Of a DNA stretch of 64,000 nt, positions 13,434 to 25,985 are shown piece by piece. Below the pieces are notes generated by a model that did not search any database, was not told the origin of the DNA, and saw only the letters and a list, made by a program, of their open reading frames with translations. The number at the start of each line of letters is the position of its first letter. The first letter of the stretch is position 1. This DNA is from Chinchilla lanigera (taxonomy: Eukaryota; Chordata; Mammalia; Rodentia; Chinchillidae), in the NCBI RefSeq assembly GCF_000276665.1, contig NW_004955446.1, positions 16,135,938 through 16,199,937 of the forward strand, in the 5' to 3' direction. A program made the position numbers and the translations under genes.

Positions 13434-15859
13434 TCAATCTAAGGTAAAATGCTTAAGTGGAAGCTAAGCATGGACCCTGCTCACAGGCTGGTAGACGGTG
13501 TTTTCCCACCGGAAGTGCTACTGTTATAGCTTGATCATTTTTTAACCTTTGTCTTTGGGATGGTTCCAAATGTGCACTGTCACATGTCCTGTGTAGAACA
13601 TACTGTATGTCATCAATCCAAGTAAGAGCTGACAATACACTCAACTGGGATGCTAAGGTTTTTTCAGCTGTTGATTTTGGGGTTGGGGTAACCACCACCC
13701 TATTAGTTAGACCAGTTGACAACTAGAGTAGATCGCTCTCCAGTCTGCTCAGGCCCCTACTGTCTACTCCCTGTTCCGCCTTCTCCTGCCTACCCTCATC
13801 TCCCTGCTCCCCATGCCACGCTTGACTTCGACTATATTGCTGACAGAATCACTTGGTTTTGGCCTCTCTCACAGCCAAAAACTCTCACTACTTAGGAATG
13901 TCTGAAAATAGGCTAGTTTTATTAAAAACACTTTGGGGCAAAATATGTGAAAATTAAGGAAGTCACTGATCAGTCCTTTTATAGACTTCAGCTGATCATC
14001 TGACTTAGAAAATGTCTCCACAGCCCTGCTTTCCTTCATTCTTACACTCCGAGAGCAAATCAAAGAGGGCTTTTAGCTTAGAACATGCATTTTTTTTTAT
14101 TTTATTCGTCTCAATAATCAGATGACTCATGTTAGGATACTGAAAGATTTCTTGTTGCTGCTGTTACTGTTGCTGCTGTTGCTGTTGTTGTTGTTGATTT
14201 GGTCTTTTTATTAGCTTTTTGTTTTGGCTTTAGAAGGGTTTTTGTTTTTGCTTTGCTTTCCTTCTGTCACTGCATTGCCTGTACCATAAACAATCTTAGT
14301 ACAGAGGTTGAAAAAAACACAATAAAGCTCTGAGAATGAAAATTGCCCAAATGTTTCACTAGAGGTTCAGACTAGTAATGACAAGGAGACACAAACCAAT
14401 TGTTTATTTTTCCTGCCTCCAGCAATATTTTTAGCTTACCACATATCTTTTTCACATGGATGTGATTTTCCCCCAATGAAAAATATATGCTAAGAAGAAG
14501 AATGTCTGCAATTAACTAAAATAAAAGAGCAAACTACAGCATGTGCTCCATGGTGCAATAAAGGCAAAAGGGCTCTTTGTGAAGAGACATTGCTCCAGGA
14601 AAATTCCTTTCTCTAACCATGATGCATTTGCTTCTATTCTGCATTGTGAACCTCCCTGAAAATAGAAACTTTATGTTTAATTGATTTATTTGTAATGAAT
14701 CTGGCTCAGGGTAAAGACTCTTTGAAGCTGATTGATTACTGCAACAAGCTTAAGATTTCATACCACAACAAACCTTTTTGTACTAATAAACAGTGGGACA
14801 ATAAAGCTCTGGGGCATGGTGTTCCCCTTCACATTAAAGTGAGGATTTGCAGCTTAAGTATGTGAGGGACATAGTTTATGTGCTCCCAAGAAGCAGACAT
14901 AATGAACTATTTCTTTTAATGGCAGATTATCCCTGTTTCTATTTCCTGGAGTGAAGACCTCGCAAATTGATGTATCTGTCCTCTGAGGTTTTCAGAGAGG
15001 CATTATGGCATTTTAAAATATTAATATGAGAGTACATTTAGCTGAAAGTAGCTAGTCTAGGAGTCTCTTGTGGCTGCAGTGCAGGTCACCAGAGACCTCC
15101 TGTCTCTCAAGGCAAATGATTTACTCTAAGTGTGTCATTAAGATACACTTTTTGGGAATTTATGATGGTGCTTTTTCACCAAGTTATACCTTTTCCATAA
15201 AAATTTAAGTATTTTATGCTATTTTCCTTCACTCGTATTCTTTAAAAACCTGGTCAGTGTCACGGGCAAATTGTAAGTGCCACCTCCTTCACTGCCACTG
15301 TGGGTTTGGGCTGAACGCTGATTCACAAGGACTGGATGTCACATCTCCTTACAACTTCACAGAGCAGAAGACCACGCTAGGAGATTTGGAAAGAGCAGCC
15401 ATTATCCCTCCAATGGGGAATGGGAGGGGGCAGGAGACAAATCGGGGCTCAATATGTGGTTGGCTAAAGTCAGAGAAAAATTCTAATCAAATAGATAGAT
15501 GCCAAAGAAATCGTTCAGGGAACTTCTTGAGACTATTCACTTTAAAAATAGCTTTCATATTTTTCTAGTTTTCTTTCAAATAGTGGTTAACTTACTGATT
15601 TAGACTCTGGCTGTTCAGATTTTAAGAAATATCGAGATAGCTAGACATATTCAAGTCAGAGATAGAGACACAACCCTAGGTTTGCTAATGTTGTTTATTA
15701 TTTATAATGGTCATCAGATATCCAGGCCTTGAAATCTGACTTGATATCAAAAGGTAGACTTGCAGTGAAACAGATGGGGCCTGAAATGTCTTGGTAATGT
15801 AATCACTCCTTAAATGACTAAATTTTTTCATCCAAATAATTCAACCAAATATATCACTT

Positions 15860-15864
<5 letters not shown>
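13434..15864. other. No gene; repeat-poor, possible conserved non-coding DNA
   Basis: No gene is recognised. A (TGC/TGT)n trinucleotide tract lies at about 14153-14197. Around 14600-15130 the sequence is free of recognised repeats and holds words such as ctgattgattactgcaac and ttaatggcagattatccc; this could be conserved non-coding DNA, but that is only an impression. The frame at 15257-15568 has no motif. Confidence 0.4.

Positions 15865-15899
<35 letters not shown>
15865..15899. repeat. (TG)n microsatellite
   Basis: About 17 uninterrupted TG units. Likely length-polymorphic. Confidence 0.97.
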
Positions 15900-15901
<2 letters not shown>

Positions 15902-15969
15902 TGGGAACTGCCATAAGTTTGCCTCATTTCTTAGCCTCAACTTGACTCTGAAGTTACATTTCAGAATAA

Positions 15970-16080
15970 AGCACCCGTTCTATCATATTGCTCATCTAGG
16001 TGCTGGGATATAGTAATGAAAGCTAGGACCAGACATCTGTGGTACATTTGTCTTTATGTGATCCTGGAGTTTAATTTTGA
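15970..16080 (-). repeat. L2 3' fragment, antisense
   Basis: The plus strand contains tctaggtgctgggatatagt followed by aatgaaagctaggacc, which resembles the reversed L2 3' end ('ctaggtgctggggatacagt...gaac'). Short and diverged; boundaries are approximate. Confidence 0.45.
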
Positions 16081-16639
16081 AACTTCTATGTCTAAAGATA
16101 TGAGTTAATATAAAGGTTAGACACAAAAAGGGAAACATTTAAAATAATAAAGGAGACTCCACATTACAAAGTCCTCTTTTTTCTAACAGGGTACAAGCGA
16201 TTTGATTAACTTAGATTAGAAATCCATTGTCAGTTGGAACAAAGCTAATATAACATCACAGCAGTATACATCAAACTCTCGAATTTGACTCCAAGGATTT
16301 CTGGTGAGGTGATCATTTTACTAATATCCATCAACAGCAGAGGAACTAGACAAAGCATCAGAGAACTACTCTTCCAAAAACAATTGTTAATATAGTCACA
16401 GGGTTCTATTAGCAGTGTCTCTAAATGCTATTTTCAAAGAAGCATTGCAAACTTCCTTGAGTAGGGAGATTATGGCAACTGCATATTCTGAAAACATATT
16501 TTAACTTACCTATAACTACATATAAAAATGACAAATGGAGAAAAAATAATCTTACTAAATAACAAAACCTTATCTCATCTATCTTAATGACCCTAGCTGA
16601 GATTCTTCATATAGGATATAGGATATATAAACACCACTG

Positions 16640-16640
<1 letters not shown>

Positions 16641-16678
<38 letters not shown>

Positions 16679-16712
16679 ATATATATACATATATATAGAG
16701 AGAGAGAGAAGA
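16641..16712. repeat. Compound microsatellite (TG)n-(TA)n-(GA)n
   Basis: Roughly 15 TG units are followed by a TA-rich stretch and six GA units. It lies in otherwise unassigned AT-rich DNA. Confidence 0.95.
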
Positions 16713-18072
16713 AAAAAGACAAAATTTTATTACATGATGATAACCTTTACTTTACACAGAAACTGGCTTTCTCTTAGAACAGTGATCAGAATAGTATTTT
16801 AAATAAGGATTGTTAAATGAACCTTACTTTGGCTAGATTATTCAAATATTCATGTTTAAATTTTTAATTAAGGCTAATGTAACTGTAGGAAAACAGGCCT
16901 ATGTATTTCAAAATCCAAACCAGCAGTACTCACTCATCAGCAGCGTTTGCAAAGAGCTGTCAGCTTCTACTTCACCACCCAAACTTTATTACTTTCTGTC
17001 TAGACCAGATTCATCTAATACTTTATTGAAAAAAACACTTTGTATTTATGTCTTAATTCTCATTTGGAGAACTCAGAAAGCTTCACAGACATTACCTCAT
17101 TCAAGTGTCCACAGTGCCTCTGAGGTAGAGAGGTGACAAGCTTTACACTTGTTAGTGATGATATTAATACCAACACTTACACAGTTTTTTATCCCCTGAA
17201 AAATGCAGAAAATTTCTGTTACCTACGCTGCTTTATTCCTCACCAAAACAAAACATGTAGATTAAGAGCAAGGACCATGAACCTAAAGTGGATGTGATGT
17301 TCTTGTTGATATATATGACTTCCTAACAATGACGGGAAGTTAGGGGGTACACAGAGCCTATGGAGTTGACGCAGCCTTCAGTTGAATTTGTTTTGATGAT
17401 ATTTATGTCTTTATGGGTGTTACTTTAGTTTGTCCACCCCAGCAATCACCATATGGCGAAGGACACCTTCCTTACCTCGGCAAGCCTGCCTGTTCAGATG
17501 TCTCTTCCTCCCTTCCCATCATGCGGCGTTAGTGCAATCAGAGCACTGGGGAACGGGTCCCTAGTAGGACTTCTCTTGGGATTTGTTTTCAGTTCTTACA
17601 TAGAAATGCAACTATAATATCTGCCCAACATCTTAGCAAGACTTTTTGCGGAACCAAATAAAATGATATGTAGAAAAGCAAGTAGTAAAGTATAAAGGGC
17701 CCTTTAAATAAAGACTGTATGATTTATGTGATACTTCCATGGTTTACATTATCACGCTTGATATGCCAAACCAAATTCACTGAAATAAATAATTAATAAG
17801 CTTTTGAAAATTTTTTTCTGATTAAAATAGAGTAACAAGGATCTCAATAAGATATTATAAGAATCAAGTGAGGTAATACATACATAAACATACAAATCTC
17901 TTTTATAATTCTGATTATTTCTGTATGATTATATTAATTTACTTGATTTATGCTTTTTATAAAACACTGTAAACATTTTCTACTGTAAAAAAATCATTTC
18001 AAAACTTGTCTGATTTTGTTTTTCATAACTGACATTGAACTTGGTCAGAATGCACTAATATGAAAGGCAAAA
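16713..18072. other. No gene; possible short MIR
   Basis: The frame at 16852-17136 (94 codons) has no domain. Around 17085-17145 the words cagacattacctcattcaag and gcctctgaggtagagaggtg suggest an antisense MIR relic. The interval 17340-17580 is relatively GC-rich and keeps several CpGs (acgcagcc, tggcgaagg, cctcggc, tgcggcg), but no repeat or gene was recognised there. Confidence 0.4.
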
Positions 18073-18087
18073 TTCAGGGAAATTTGG

Positions 18088-18176
18088 TTTGCTCTTTAGG
18101 AGGACCAGGGCCTGAAGCCAGAGCCTTGTATACTCAAAGCACATGCTCTACCCTTGAGCCACACCCCAGGCCCTAG
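18088..18176 (-). repeat. Antisense tRNA-derived SINE with perfect 15 bp target-site duplication
   Basis: The plus strand reads gaggaccagggcctgaagcc, then catgctctacccttgagcca and caccccaggccc, the reverse complement of a tRNA-like body with its A box near the end. The direct repeat ttcagggaaatttgg is exact at 18073-18087 and 18177-18191. The body differs noticeably from the ID copies at 10-11 kb, so it may be a different tRNA SINE subfamily. Confidence 0.88.
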
Positions 18177-18191
18177 TTCAGGGAAATTTGG

Positions 18192-20740
18192 GGAGATTTA
18201 GTTGAATATTTGTCTCTAATCCCTATCATGACAGAAGATTAAAGAATGATTATCATCAAAAAATTATTTTTAAATTCCCCTTTCTTTATTTAGGTAATTC
18301 AATAAGAACCTAAACTAGATCAAATGTAACTAGGAAAAAAGTAAGTTTCATAATTATATTTTGTCCAAAACTGTCTAAAAAATAATAAATGACCTACTTT
18401 GAAGTTGGATGAAATGTCTTTTCTGTTTATTCTTTCTATCAGAATTCTGCCTGTTTTATTCTGCCTCCAAAACGTCTTGAAATCTCTGATTGTAGTGCTG
18501 TTTCACATCCAGAATAGACAATGAAATAAATATCATAACGTAGTTTGCTCTCTTTTTTTCTCTATTTTTTTATAAGTGTAATTGATATTTGACTTCTGCT
18601 TTTTAGTAAACTGTCTGATTGCTAAGTGGATGAATCATCTAATCTACTTGACATAAATCTGTGTGTGAGTGTGTGTGTGTGTGTGTATTTTCATGACTCT
18701 CTTAAGGGACAGTTATATTCATGTCTTATAGTTAATATGTTTATATCATTCAGTCATTTATAAAATTACTCTTGGTAAAGTGTCCAAGTATAAACACTAT
18801 CTGTTTGTGAAGAATTGTAAAATAATTTAAAATGATAAATTTTAAGGAAAAATGAAAACCGTTTCCTAGCACATTTCCAATCATTTAAATCCTAGCATTT
18901 ACTTAATTCAACAACTTTTATGCTTCAATGAACATGTGCTTCATAAATGTAAAAATTATTAAACTGTCTAATTTTCCTCAGTGTTAGCAGACTATTTTCT
19001 TTTATTAGCATATTTTATAAGAATGCTTTAGAATCAGTGTAGTGAGAGAATGTCAAGATTGAAACAAAATTTAAAAGGCTACAATTACAACAAGGAACCT
19101 TGACTTTTATTTGAGCTTATTAATATTTGCAATGACTCTGTTACTGGGAATCTACAAAATAAATAGAATGTCAAACTCCTTTGTCATGACTGTTGACCTA
19201 CTAAGCCAAAGTTGACTGCACAATCCTTGCTGAGGGATTTAGAAATTGCTGTGTTTACATTTGAAACATCTAAATCCATTGCCTGTTCTCTTAACCAAAA
19301 ATCTACATGATTCATACCCCTTTTAGATAGTCACCTAAAAGTAACACAAAAGAAGCAATTATAGTCATTATTAGTAAATGGGTCCTCATGAATTATACCT
19401 GAACTTCCTGGAATTAAATTGTTAAACAAGAATGATTTAAGTTAATTCCCAATCAAATGAAACAAACGGTGGGTTCAACTGATCGATGTCTTGCCAGGCT
19501 TCCCCACCTATTAGTTACTCTGGATCCAAATCAGAAAAAAACATATTTTAGTCAGTTTTCTCATACTGAAAAAAGCATTCACTTTAAAAATGGAGTGGGG
19601 GTATGGTGTAGTAATTTCTGTTTAGTTCTGAGCAAGCTAAATTAATGTTATCCAAAAGAAAACCCTGACCACGTTTATCTGTCATCTTGGCTTTACAAAG
19701 AACGCCAAAGACAAATGTTCACGTGGACAAAAATAACTTCTTTATTCACGAGAAAGGGATGTGGGTGGGGCTAAGCATCCACAGATCAAAGAGGAGTTGA
19801 CATCTACAGCTTATTCATAAATCTTATAATTTGGTAAAGAGAAATATTTCTTTCAAAGGACTTCAGACACTAATTCCAGAATCATTACATGATAGATAAG
19901 GACCCTTGGAAGTATCAAGTGGCCAGAGAATAAATATAGGAGGAAGAGTGACAATAGCTTAGTAATGTATTCATCCAACATTCTAAAATACTACTGGGGA
20001 AAAAAATCTTACAACATTAATTGTCCAGAATCTATCCTTAGGCAAGTTGACTTGAGAGCATGTAACTAGGTCACTTTTTTTTTACTGTGTATATTAAAAA
20101 AGGATAGGATTGCATTAGCATAGGACAAAGTAAATATTGATTTGGGAATGTAAAGCATGTAATAAAACATCAACCTTTTAAACCCTTTTAAAGAAATCTA
20201 GTCATAAATAAAATTCATCTCCACTATATTTTCTTTTTCAGGAAAATAATTGATACATAATTTATCCATAAAGTATCTTCATCATTATCTTTACTGATCA
20301 CTACCCAGATGTCCTAGTCATACTAACATTATGGAATACAGATTGCATTTGTCTACCTTTCTAAAAGGGTACAGTGCACAATATACTGTAAGCCTGCTTT
20401 ATTTATAGCACAATCTATAAGGGCAACTTTTAATAGTTCCACATGAGCTGAGTGCTAAAAGACAGAGATGACAAATGTTAGTATTATTGTAACCATGATA
20501 AAAATAGAATCAATAATTGCACTTTTGGAATCAGGAAAAATAACATTGAACTATTCCAGGTCATGTCTTGTTCATTTATCTCATATATTTCTGTATCTAA
20601 AAAACCCATAGTCAGGCTAACGATATTGATGTTCTACAACTATGAATAATCACTAAGTCATTTGATTCATTTTTATTTAACTGTGTAAAGTATACCATGA
20701 TATTTGTAGTAGTGATACTTTAGACACATACATGAATTTA
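18192..20740. other. No gene; AT-rich unassigned sequence
   Basis: A (TG)n tract lies at 18660-18687. Otherwise no gene and no repeat was recognised. The small frame at 19457-19645 is without motif. Confidence 0.45.
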
Positions 20741-20744
20741 AAAG

Positions 20745-20910
20745 TCTGGCACTTTTTGAGGGTCTATTATACACTAGTCACTAAGTGAGATCCAGAGAAC
20801 TTAAAGAAGATATGATTGTCACTCTCTGGGAATTTACAGCCTCATTGCTAGGGATAATGTTGAAATGAACATCTTAACAAATAGTCTGCACTAGGAAGCT
20901 GTCTTGCTCT
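20745..20910 (-). repeat. L2 3' fragment, antisense
   Basis: The words gggtctattatacactagtc, gattgtcactctctgggaat and ttacagcctcattgctaggg follow the order of a reversed L2 3' end ('gagcacctactatgtgccag ... ccctcaaggagctcacagtctagtggg'). Diverged, with approximate ends. Confidence 0.5.
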
Positions 20911-21094
20911 CCTCCACCCATCTTTTTCTCTTGGAAGACACATCCAATTATTCACAAAAGCCTATTGACTCTGTCTGCAAAATATATTTAAAATTTCTTT
21001 GCATTTTCACTTATATCACCTTTGATCCCATAATCACCGAGTCCTACCAGAATTATTGGGACTATCTCTGTCTTACGTAAGGGGATATTTACTC

Positions 21095-23065
21095 TTATTT
21101 TATTTTATTTTATTTTTGTAATTTTACTATTACGTGTTTGCAATGCCCAAAGTTCACTTTCATCTTCAGGAATACATGCATGTACTCAACATATCTTAGT
21201 TCTTTTTCTTCCCCTTCCACTCCCCACCCACCTACCTCCCCTCCCTCCATCTCTAGACCCCTTTCCCCATTTTCAATGTTTTCATTATTATTATTATTTT
21301 AGTTCATTTTTTAAACGTATACTGTTTACATTCACCATGGATATTAACCCATGTATGTGACACATCATAAACCTTTTACTTCCCTGCCTTTCCTCCCTCC
21401 CCTCACCCTCAGTCTCTTGGACTCCTTCCCATTTCCAAAAGATCTGTCTCCCTGATTTCTTTTATCAGTCATTTATTTTGCTCTTTATTTGTATTCTGCA
21501 TTACTCACATGAGAGAGACCACATGGAATTAACCTTATGTGTCTGATTTATTTCATTTAACATTATGCTTTCCAGATGTATCCATTTTCCTAAATGGTCT
21601 CAGATCTATCCTTTTTATAGCTAAGTCGTATTCCATCATGTCTAGAATTCATATTTTAATGTGTTGATGAACATATAGCCTGTTTCCAGGATTTAGCTAT
21701 TATCAATTGTGCTGCTACAAACATTGGTATGTATGCCTTGCTATACTATATCTCTGAGCTCTTTTGGGAAAATACTCTAGAAGTGGAATAGTTGGGTCAA
21801 GTGGAATTTCTATTTTTAGTTTTCTAAGACATCTCCAAACTGATTTCCAGAATAGATGTACTATTTTACATTCTTACCACCAAAGTAGAAGGGCTCCTTT
21901 TACACCTCATTAGGCAAGCAGTTGACTTTTTGATGACTGTCATTCTTTCTGGCGTAAGATGAACTCAATCCTGTTTTGTTTTGCATTTCTCTAATGATCC
22001 TGGATGTTGAGCACTTTTTTTATATATCTGTTAGTCATTTGTACTTCTCCTGAGAAATGTCTATTCATTTCAGCTACCCACATTTTGATTCGGTCTTTGG
22101 GGGGGATCTCTTTTGAGTTCTTTATATATTCTAGATATTAGTCCTCTGTCTGAAAACTAGCTGGCAGCATTATGTTCCTATTCTGTAGGTTGTCTCTTCA
22201 CTCTGATGACGGTTTCCTTTGATATTGAGAAGCTTTTTCATTTGATGTACTTCCATTTTGATTCTTGCTGTTATTTCTGCTCAGGAAGTCCTTTCCTATA
22301 ACTATGTCTTCAAAAGTTCTACCTAATTTACTTCCAGTAGGTTGTTTCTCTCTTAATATTTAGACCTTTAATCCATTTTAATTTTAGTTTAGTATATGAT
22401 GAGCAATATGGGTCTAGTGTCAATCTTCTGCATGTCTATAGCCCATTTTCCCACATCATTTATTAAAGAGAATATATTTCCTTTCCCATATGTTTTCTTC
22501 CCCTGTGTAAAAGATCAGATATCTGAATATGTCTGGGATTGTTTTTGTATCTTCTATGCTTTCCATTGATCCACATCCCTATTTTCTTTGTTCATTTTGT
22601 TTGGTTTTGCTATTACCATGCCATTTTTATCACTGTGATTTTGTAGTATAATTTGAAGGTAGGCATTGTAATGCCTCCTGCTTTACTCTTGTTGTTCAGT
22701 ATTGCTTTTGCTATGTTGAGCCTCTTCTGGTTCCTTATAAATTTTAGGATTGTTTTTTCTAGTTCTGAGAAGAATCTGTTAGGTATTTTGATTGGGATTG
22801 CATTAATCTATGTATCAGTTTTCAAAATATGACTAGTTTGATAATATTGGTTCTCTCTATTCAATTACAGGGAACATCTTTCCATTTTCTTATGTCCTCT
22901 TCTGTCTTTTTTTCACAGAACTATAGTTTTTGTTGTAGACGTCTCTCATTTTTTAGGTTAATTCCTAGCTATTTTTTTGCTTGATGCGATTGTGAATGTT
23001 GCTTTCTTAATTTCCTTCTCAGTGAGTCCATTTTGGTATACAGAAATGCATTACCTTTTGGTGAA
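21095..23065 (-). mobile_element. LINE-1, 5'-truncated, antisense (3' part of ORF2 plus 3' UTR)
   Basis: Read on the minus strand, the element ends at a (TAAAA)n-like tail (plus strand tttta repeats at about 21096-21117). Before it lies a 3' UTR, and from about 21500 to 23065 the C-terminal half of ORF2. Typical antisense L1 words are visible, such as catttaacattatgctttcc, tcgtattccatcatg, gtagaagggctccttttaca, tttctctaatgatcctggat and ttttgtatcttctatg. The frame is broken by many substitutions. The 5' truncation point at about 23065 abuts the ERV-L sequence. L1 supplies the RT/endonuclease machinery that also mobilises the SINEs of this window. Confidence 0.9.
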
Positions 23066-24842
23066 AATTTTTGGGTCTTTATATGAGGATCATGAGGTTA
23101 TAAGTCCCCAATGACATGCCTCTTGAGATACAAACTGGACCTTTGGCAAAGTTCTTTCTTGCTTTCCTAGGTCACCCAGGAAATGGATTGCAGAGATATC
23201 CTCAAAAATAAAAAATATGCTGTCTAAAGAATCTAAAAGAAAGTCTATAGAGATCTGCCAGATGTTGCCTTTCCTTCTTGGTGGTTGGATTTGAAGGTGT
23301 ACCTTCTTGAATTTAGAGAGAATTTTCTGTTATGCACCAGACCATTGGACCCTTAAATTCTTTCCTGATGTTCAGAGATCTGTTTGCACCTTGTGTAGTA
23401 CATAAGTCTTAACAAATCCTCCAGTATGCCCGTTATGTCTTTTTCATCTTGTTCAGTTAGCATAATGTTATCAATATAGCAGCTCACTTATGCTCTACAA
23501 GATATCCAAAGGTTACAGATACCCTTGACTACACTGTAGCAAAGGACAAGAAAGTTAACATATTCGTGAGGCAAGACCTTATCTGCCTCAAATGGACACA
23601 AACTATTTTGTTTTCAGATCAACTGAATCCCCTCCTGATAGGGATGCAGGAAAACCAGATACTATATTCTTGAAGTTGCACTGATATGTTTAAACAAAAA
23701 TGTCACATCAGCCACAGCATGTCCAATTAGAGCTTCCTCCTTGAGTTTGTGGTAGGACACTTTCCACTACTAGAATTTACCTGGTCTGTGTAGGGCTCAC
23801 TATAGTGAACTAAAAGGATATATATGTAACCAGAAATACTTTCACATCCATTATGTCCTTGAAGTTGTCGGTGACCTCTTCCATTCTCCCTTGCCCAATA
23901 TTATTTTCTATTTACTATCTGGGCAGAAAGGGAGATAGTTGTACAGACTTCCACCTGGCCTTCTCCACAATGATAACTTATTCTACCAGTCAAAGAACTA
24001 TTGTTAGAGCCTTTTTATTTACTAAATTATCTGTTAAAGAACAAAGAGAATAATCACCATGTATTCAGTAAGCCTCTAGACCTATTGTGACTCAGACATT
24101 AGATAAGACTTCATTTATTACCTAGGCCGCCAACACCCATACTCTAAAAGGATGATGTTTGGGTCCTTAGGTACCATCAATGTCAACTCAGAATCAGTAC
24201 TTAAAAGTTGTAGAAACATTGTATATGCTCTGTCTTCTGTGAAAAGTTGTCCAAGTAAATCGCTATAGGTCTATTTGGAAAAGGACTGGGGAAATCAATA
24301 CTTTATTATAGCTGCCATAATACTGCAGAATGTGTATTACTTGGAACCATCTTTTTCTACAGTGAAATTATTCTTGCTCTAAAAATTATATCTAATCCAG
24401 AAACTGGAAAAAAAGTTTGTGACTTTTTCTAGTAGTGACTTCCATTAGCCTTCTGATCATCAACCCTTAATTTCTTTTGATTGGATGATGGAATCAAAGC
24501 TTGTTAGCTGCCCATTTATCTTGTCCTAGAAATGTTGCATATGGTTAAGGTTCCCTGCTGCTACTCCATCCTTGTCACTCATGTAATGATTGCGCTCCCT
24601 TTGCTACTAAAAGTTAAACGTTTCCACATACTCTATTATTTTGGGATCTTATTATCCCTGTTACCATCATGAACCAAATTCTGTAATGGCATCTGCCACT
24701 GTCAGCTCTGATCAGTGGATAGGAAACACCACTGAATTTCTCAAGGATACTCATGACTTTCTCAAGAGTGTACTGCTTGAACCCAGTGATACTGTTTCTA
24801 GGAGTGTAACCAAAAAGATAGTTAGATGATTATGCGAAAAAT

Positions 24843-24880
<38 letters not shown>

Positions 24881-25654
24881 ATTTTTTGGGTGACATTGTT
24901 CATAATAAAGACTTTTAAGCTATTGTTTGGGGCTCTGGTTTAAGAAATAGTATGTGTATGTCAGCAAGTGCCGTGTCATGGTATGCTGCTTAGGCCCCAC
25001 TTTGGAACAAAGTCACTTATTTCCCAGCTGCAAAGAAAGCTGACTACCAAGAATGTAGATGGATGTCCCTCTTCAGTAACATTTGGTGGCTAATGGAGCT
25101 ACTTCAGCAAAAAGTGTCCCCACTTCCTTGAGGTTAGCTCTCATTCATTAACCAGTGATGTGGGAGTCCACTAGAGATATCCCCAAAGAGCCATGCTTGC
25201 TTCCTTTGTAATTCAGTGAGGCCTTGCACTGCAGGTCAGCTCTCCCTGTGGTCACTTACTCATAGGTGTTTACAACATGGCATGTATAGGAATCTAATAT
25301 ATGCAATCATTTCATAAAAGACCATGCAGTCAAGAAAAGTGATGTTTATTTTATAACTATTGACAAATGGAGATAGTCACAGCTTATTGTTCCCTGAGAA
25401 AAGAAAGATGGGAATGATGAGTTGCAGTTCATCTAATTTTAAATAATATGTATGTGTGTTTGTTTAAAATGTGTACACACTCAAACACAACCACATTCAC
25501 AGAGATATTTGGGGTGAGGCTAGCCTAAATATTACATAGTCTAGTCCCACAGGCAAGGACCATGGGAATTTTGTTCACTGTTTTATCTTCAGAATCTACC
25601 ATCATACCTTGGTCGTAACTGGTGCTCAGGTCATTATCCATTAACCATTAGTTA
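23066..25654 (-). mobile_element. ERV-L-like endogenous retrovirus, internal region with RT remnant, antisense, decayed
   Basis: On the minus strand, about 23460-23485 encodes a short frame with the polymerase core motif YIDN followed by IML, then an acidic helix-like run. This position matches the retroviral RT 'YxDD' box, with the second Asp replaced by Asn. Downstream on that strand the reading frame decays. Upstream, from about 23600 to 25650, lies the expected gag/protease region, which I could not identify residue by residue. The distance from the LTR at 25655 to the RT box (about 2.2 kb) fits an ERV-L layout. Many stops and frameshifts are present, so no product is possible. Confidence 0.55.
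24837..24886. repeat. (AT)17 tract inside a perfect 50 bp palindrome
   Basis: The left arm aaaaatcc (24837-24844) and right arm ggattttt (24879-24886) are exact reverse complements, flanking 17 AT units, themselves palindromic. The whole 50 bp can form a hairpin or cruciform. Confidence 0.95.
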
Positions 25655-25985
25655 GGGCTCTTTAGAAGAATAGAATCAACAGAAAATACATGTGTAATTA
25701 CTCAAGGGGATTCTTTAGGTAGTCTTACAGGATCAGAAGCAGCAGACCCCACAATAGCTGCCTACATACTGGAGAACTAGAGAATCCAATAGGTACTCAG
25801 GCCAATAATATGAAAAACACAGAACAAGAAGGATCAAAGATGCAGCACCAGTCCAAAGTAGACAGTTCAGAAGCTCACTGGAAGGTGCTCTACCAGTCTG
25901 TTGGAAGACTGAAGAAATGGGAGACTTGATGTTCCATGGCCACAGTGAAGACTGGAGCTCTTCCAAAATCACCAACATTGAGTCC
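25655..25985 (-). repeat. MLT2-like LTR of ERV-L, antisense, 5' part missing
   Basis: Read on the minus strand this aligns with the LTR at 27460-28012. Shared words in the same order are gaagagctcca, cagtcttcca, ccagtgagcttc, ggactggtgctgcat and acatgtattttctgttg, ending near a typical LTR 3' end close to 25655. The first 220 bp or so of the other LTR (U3 start) have no counterpart here; the next bases (from about 25986) are ERV-L coding sequence in the opposite orientation. Confidence 0.75.

Noticed and set aside
13207..13467. Overlapping open frames on both strands
   Set aside because: They translate the (TCTG/TG)n microsatellite; composition alone keeps the frame open.
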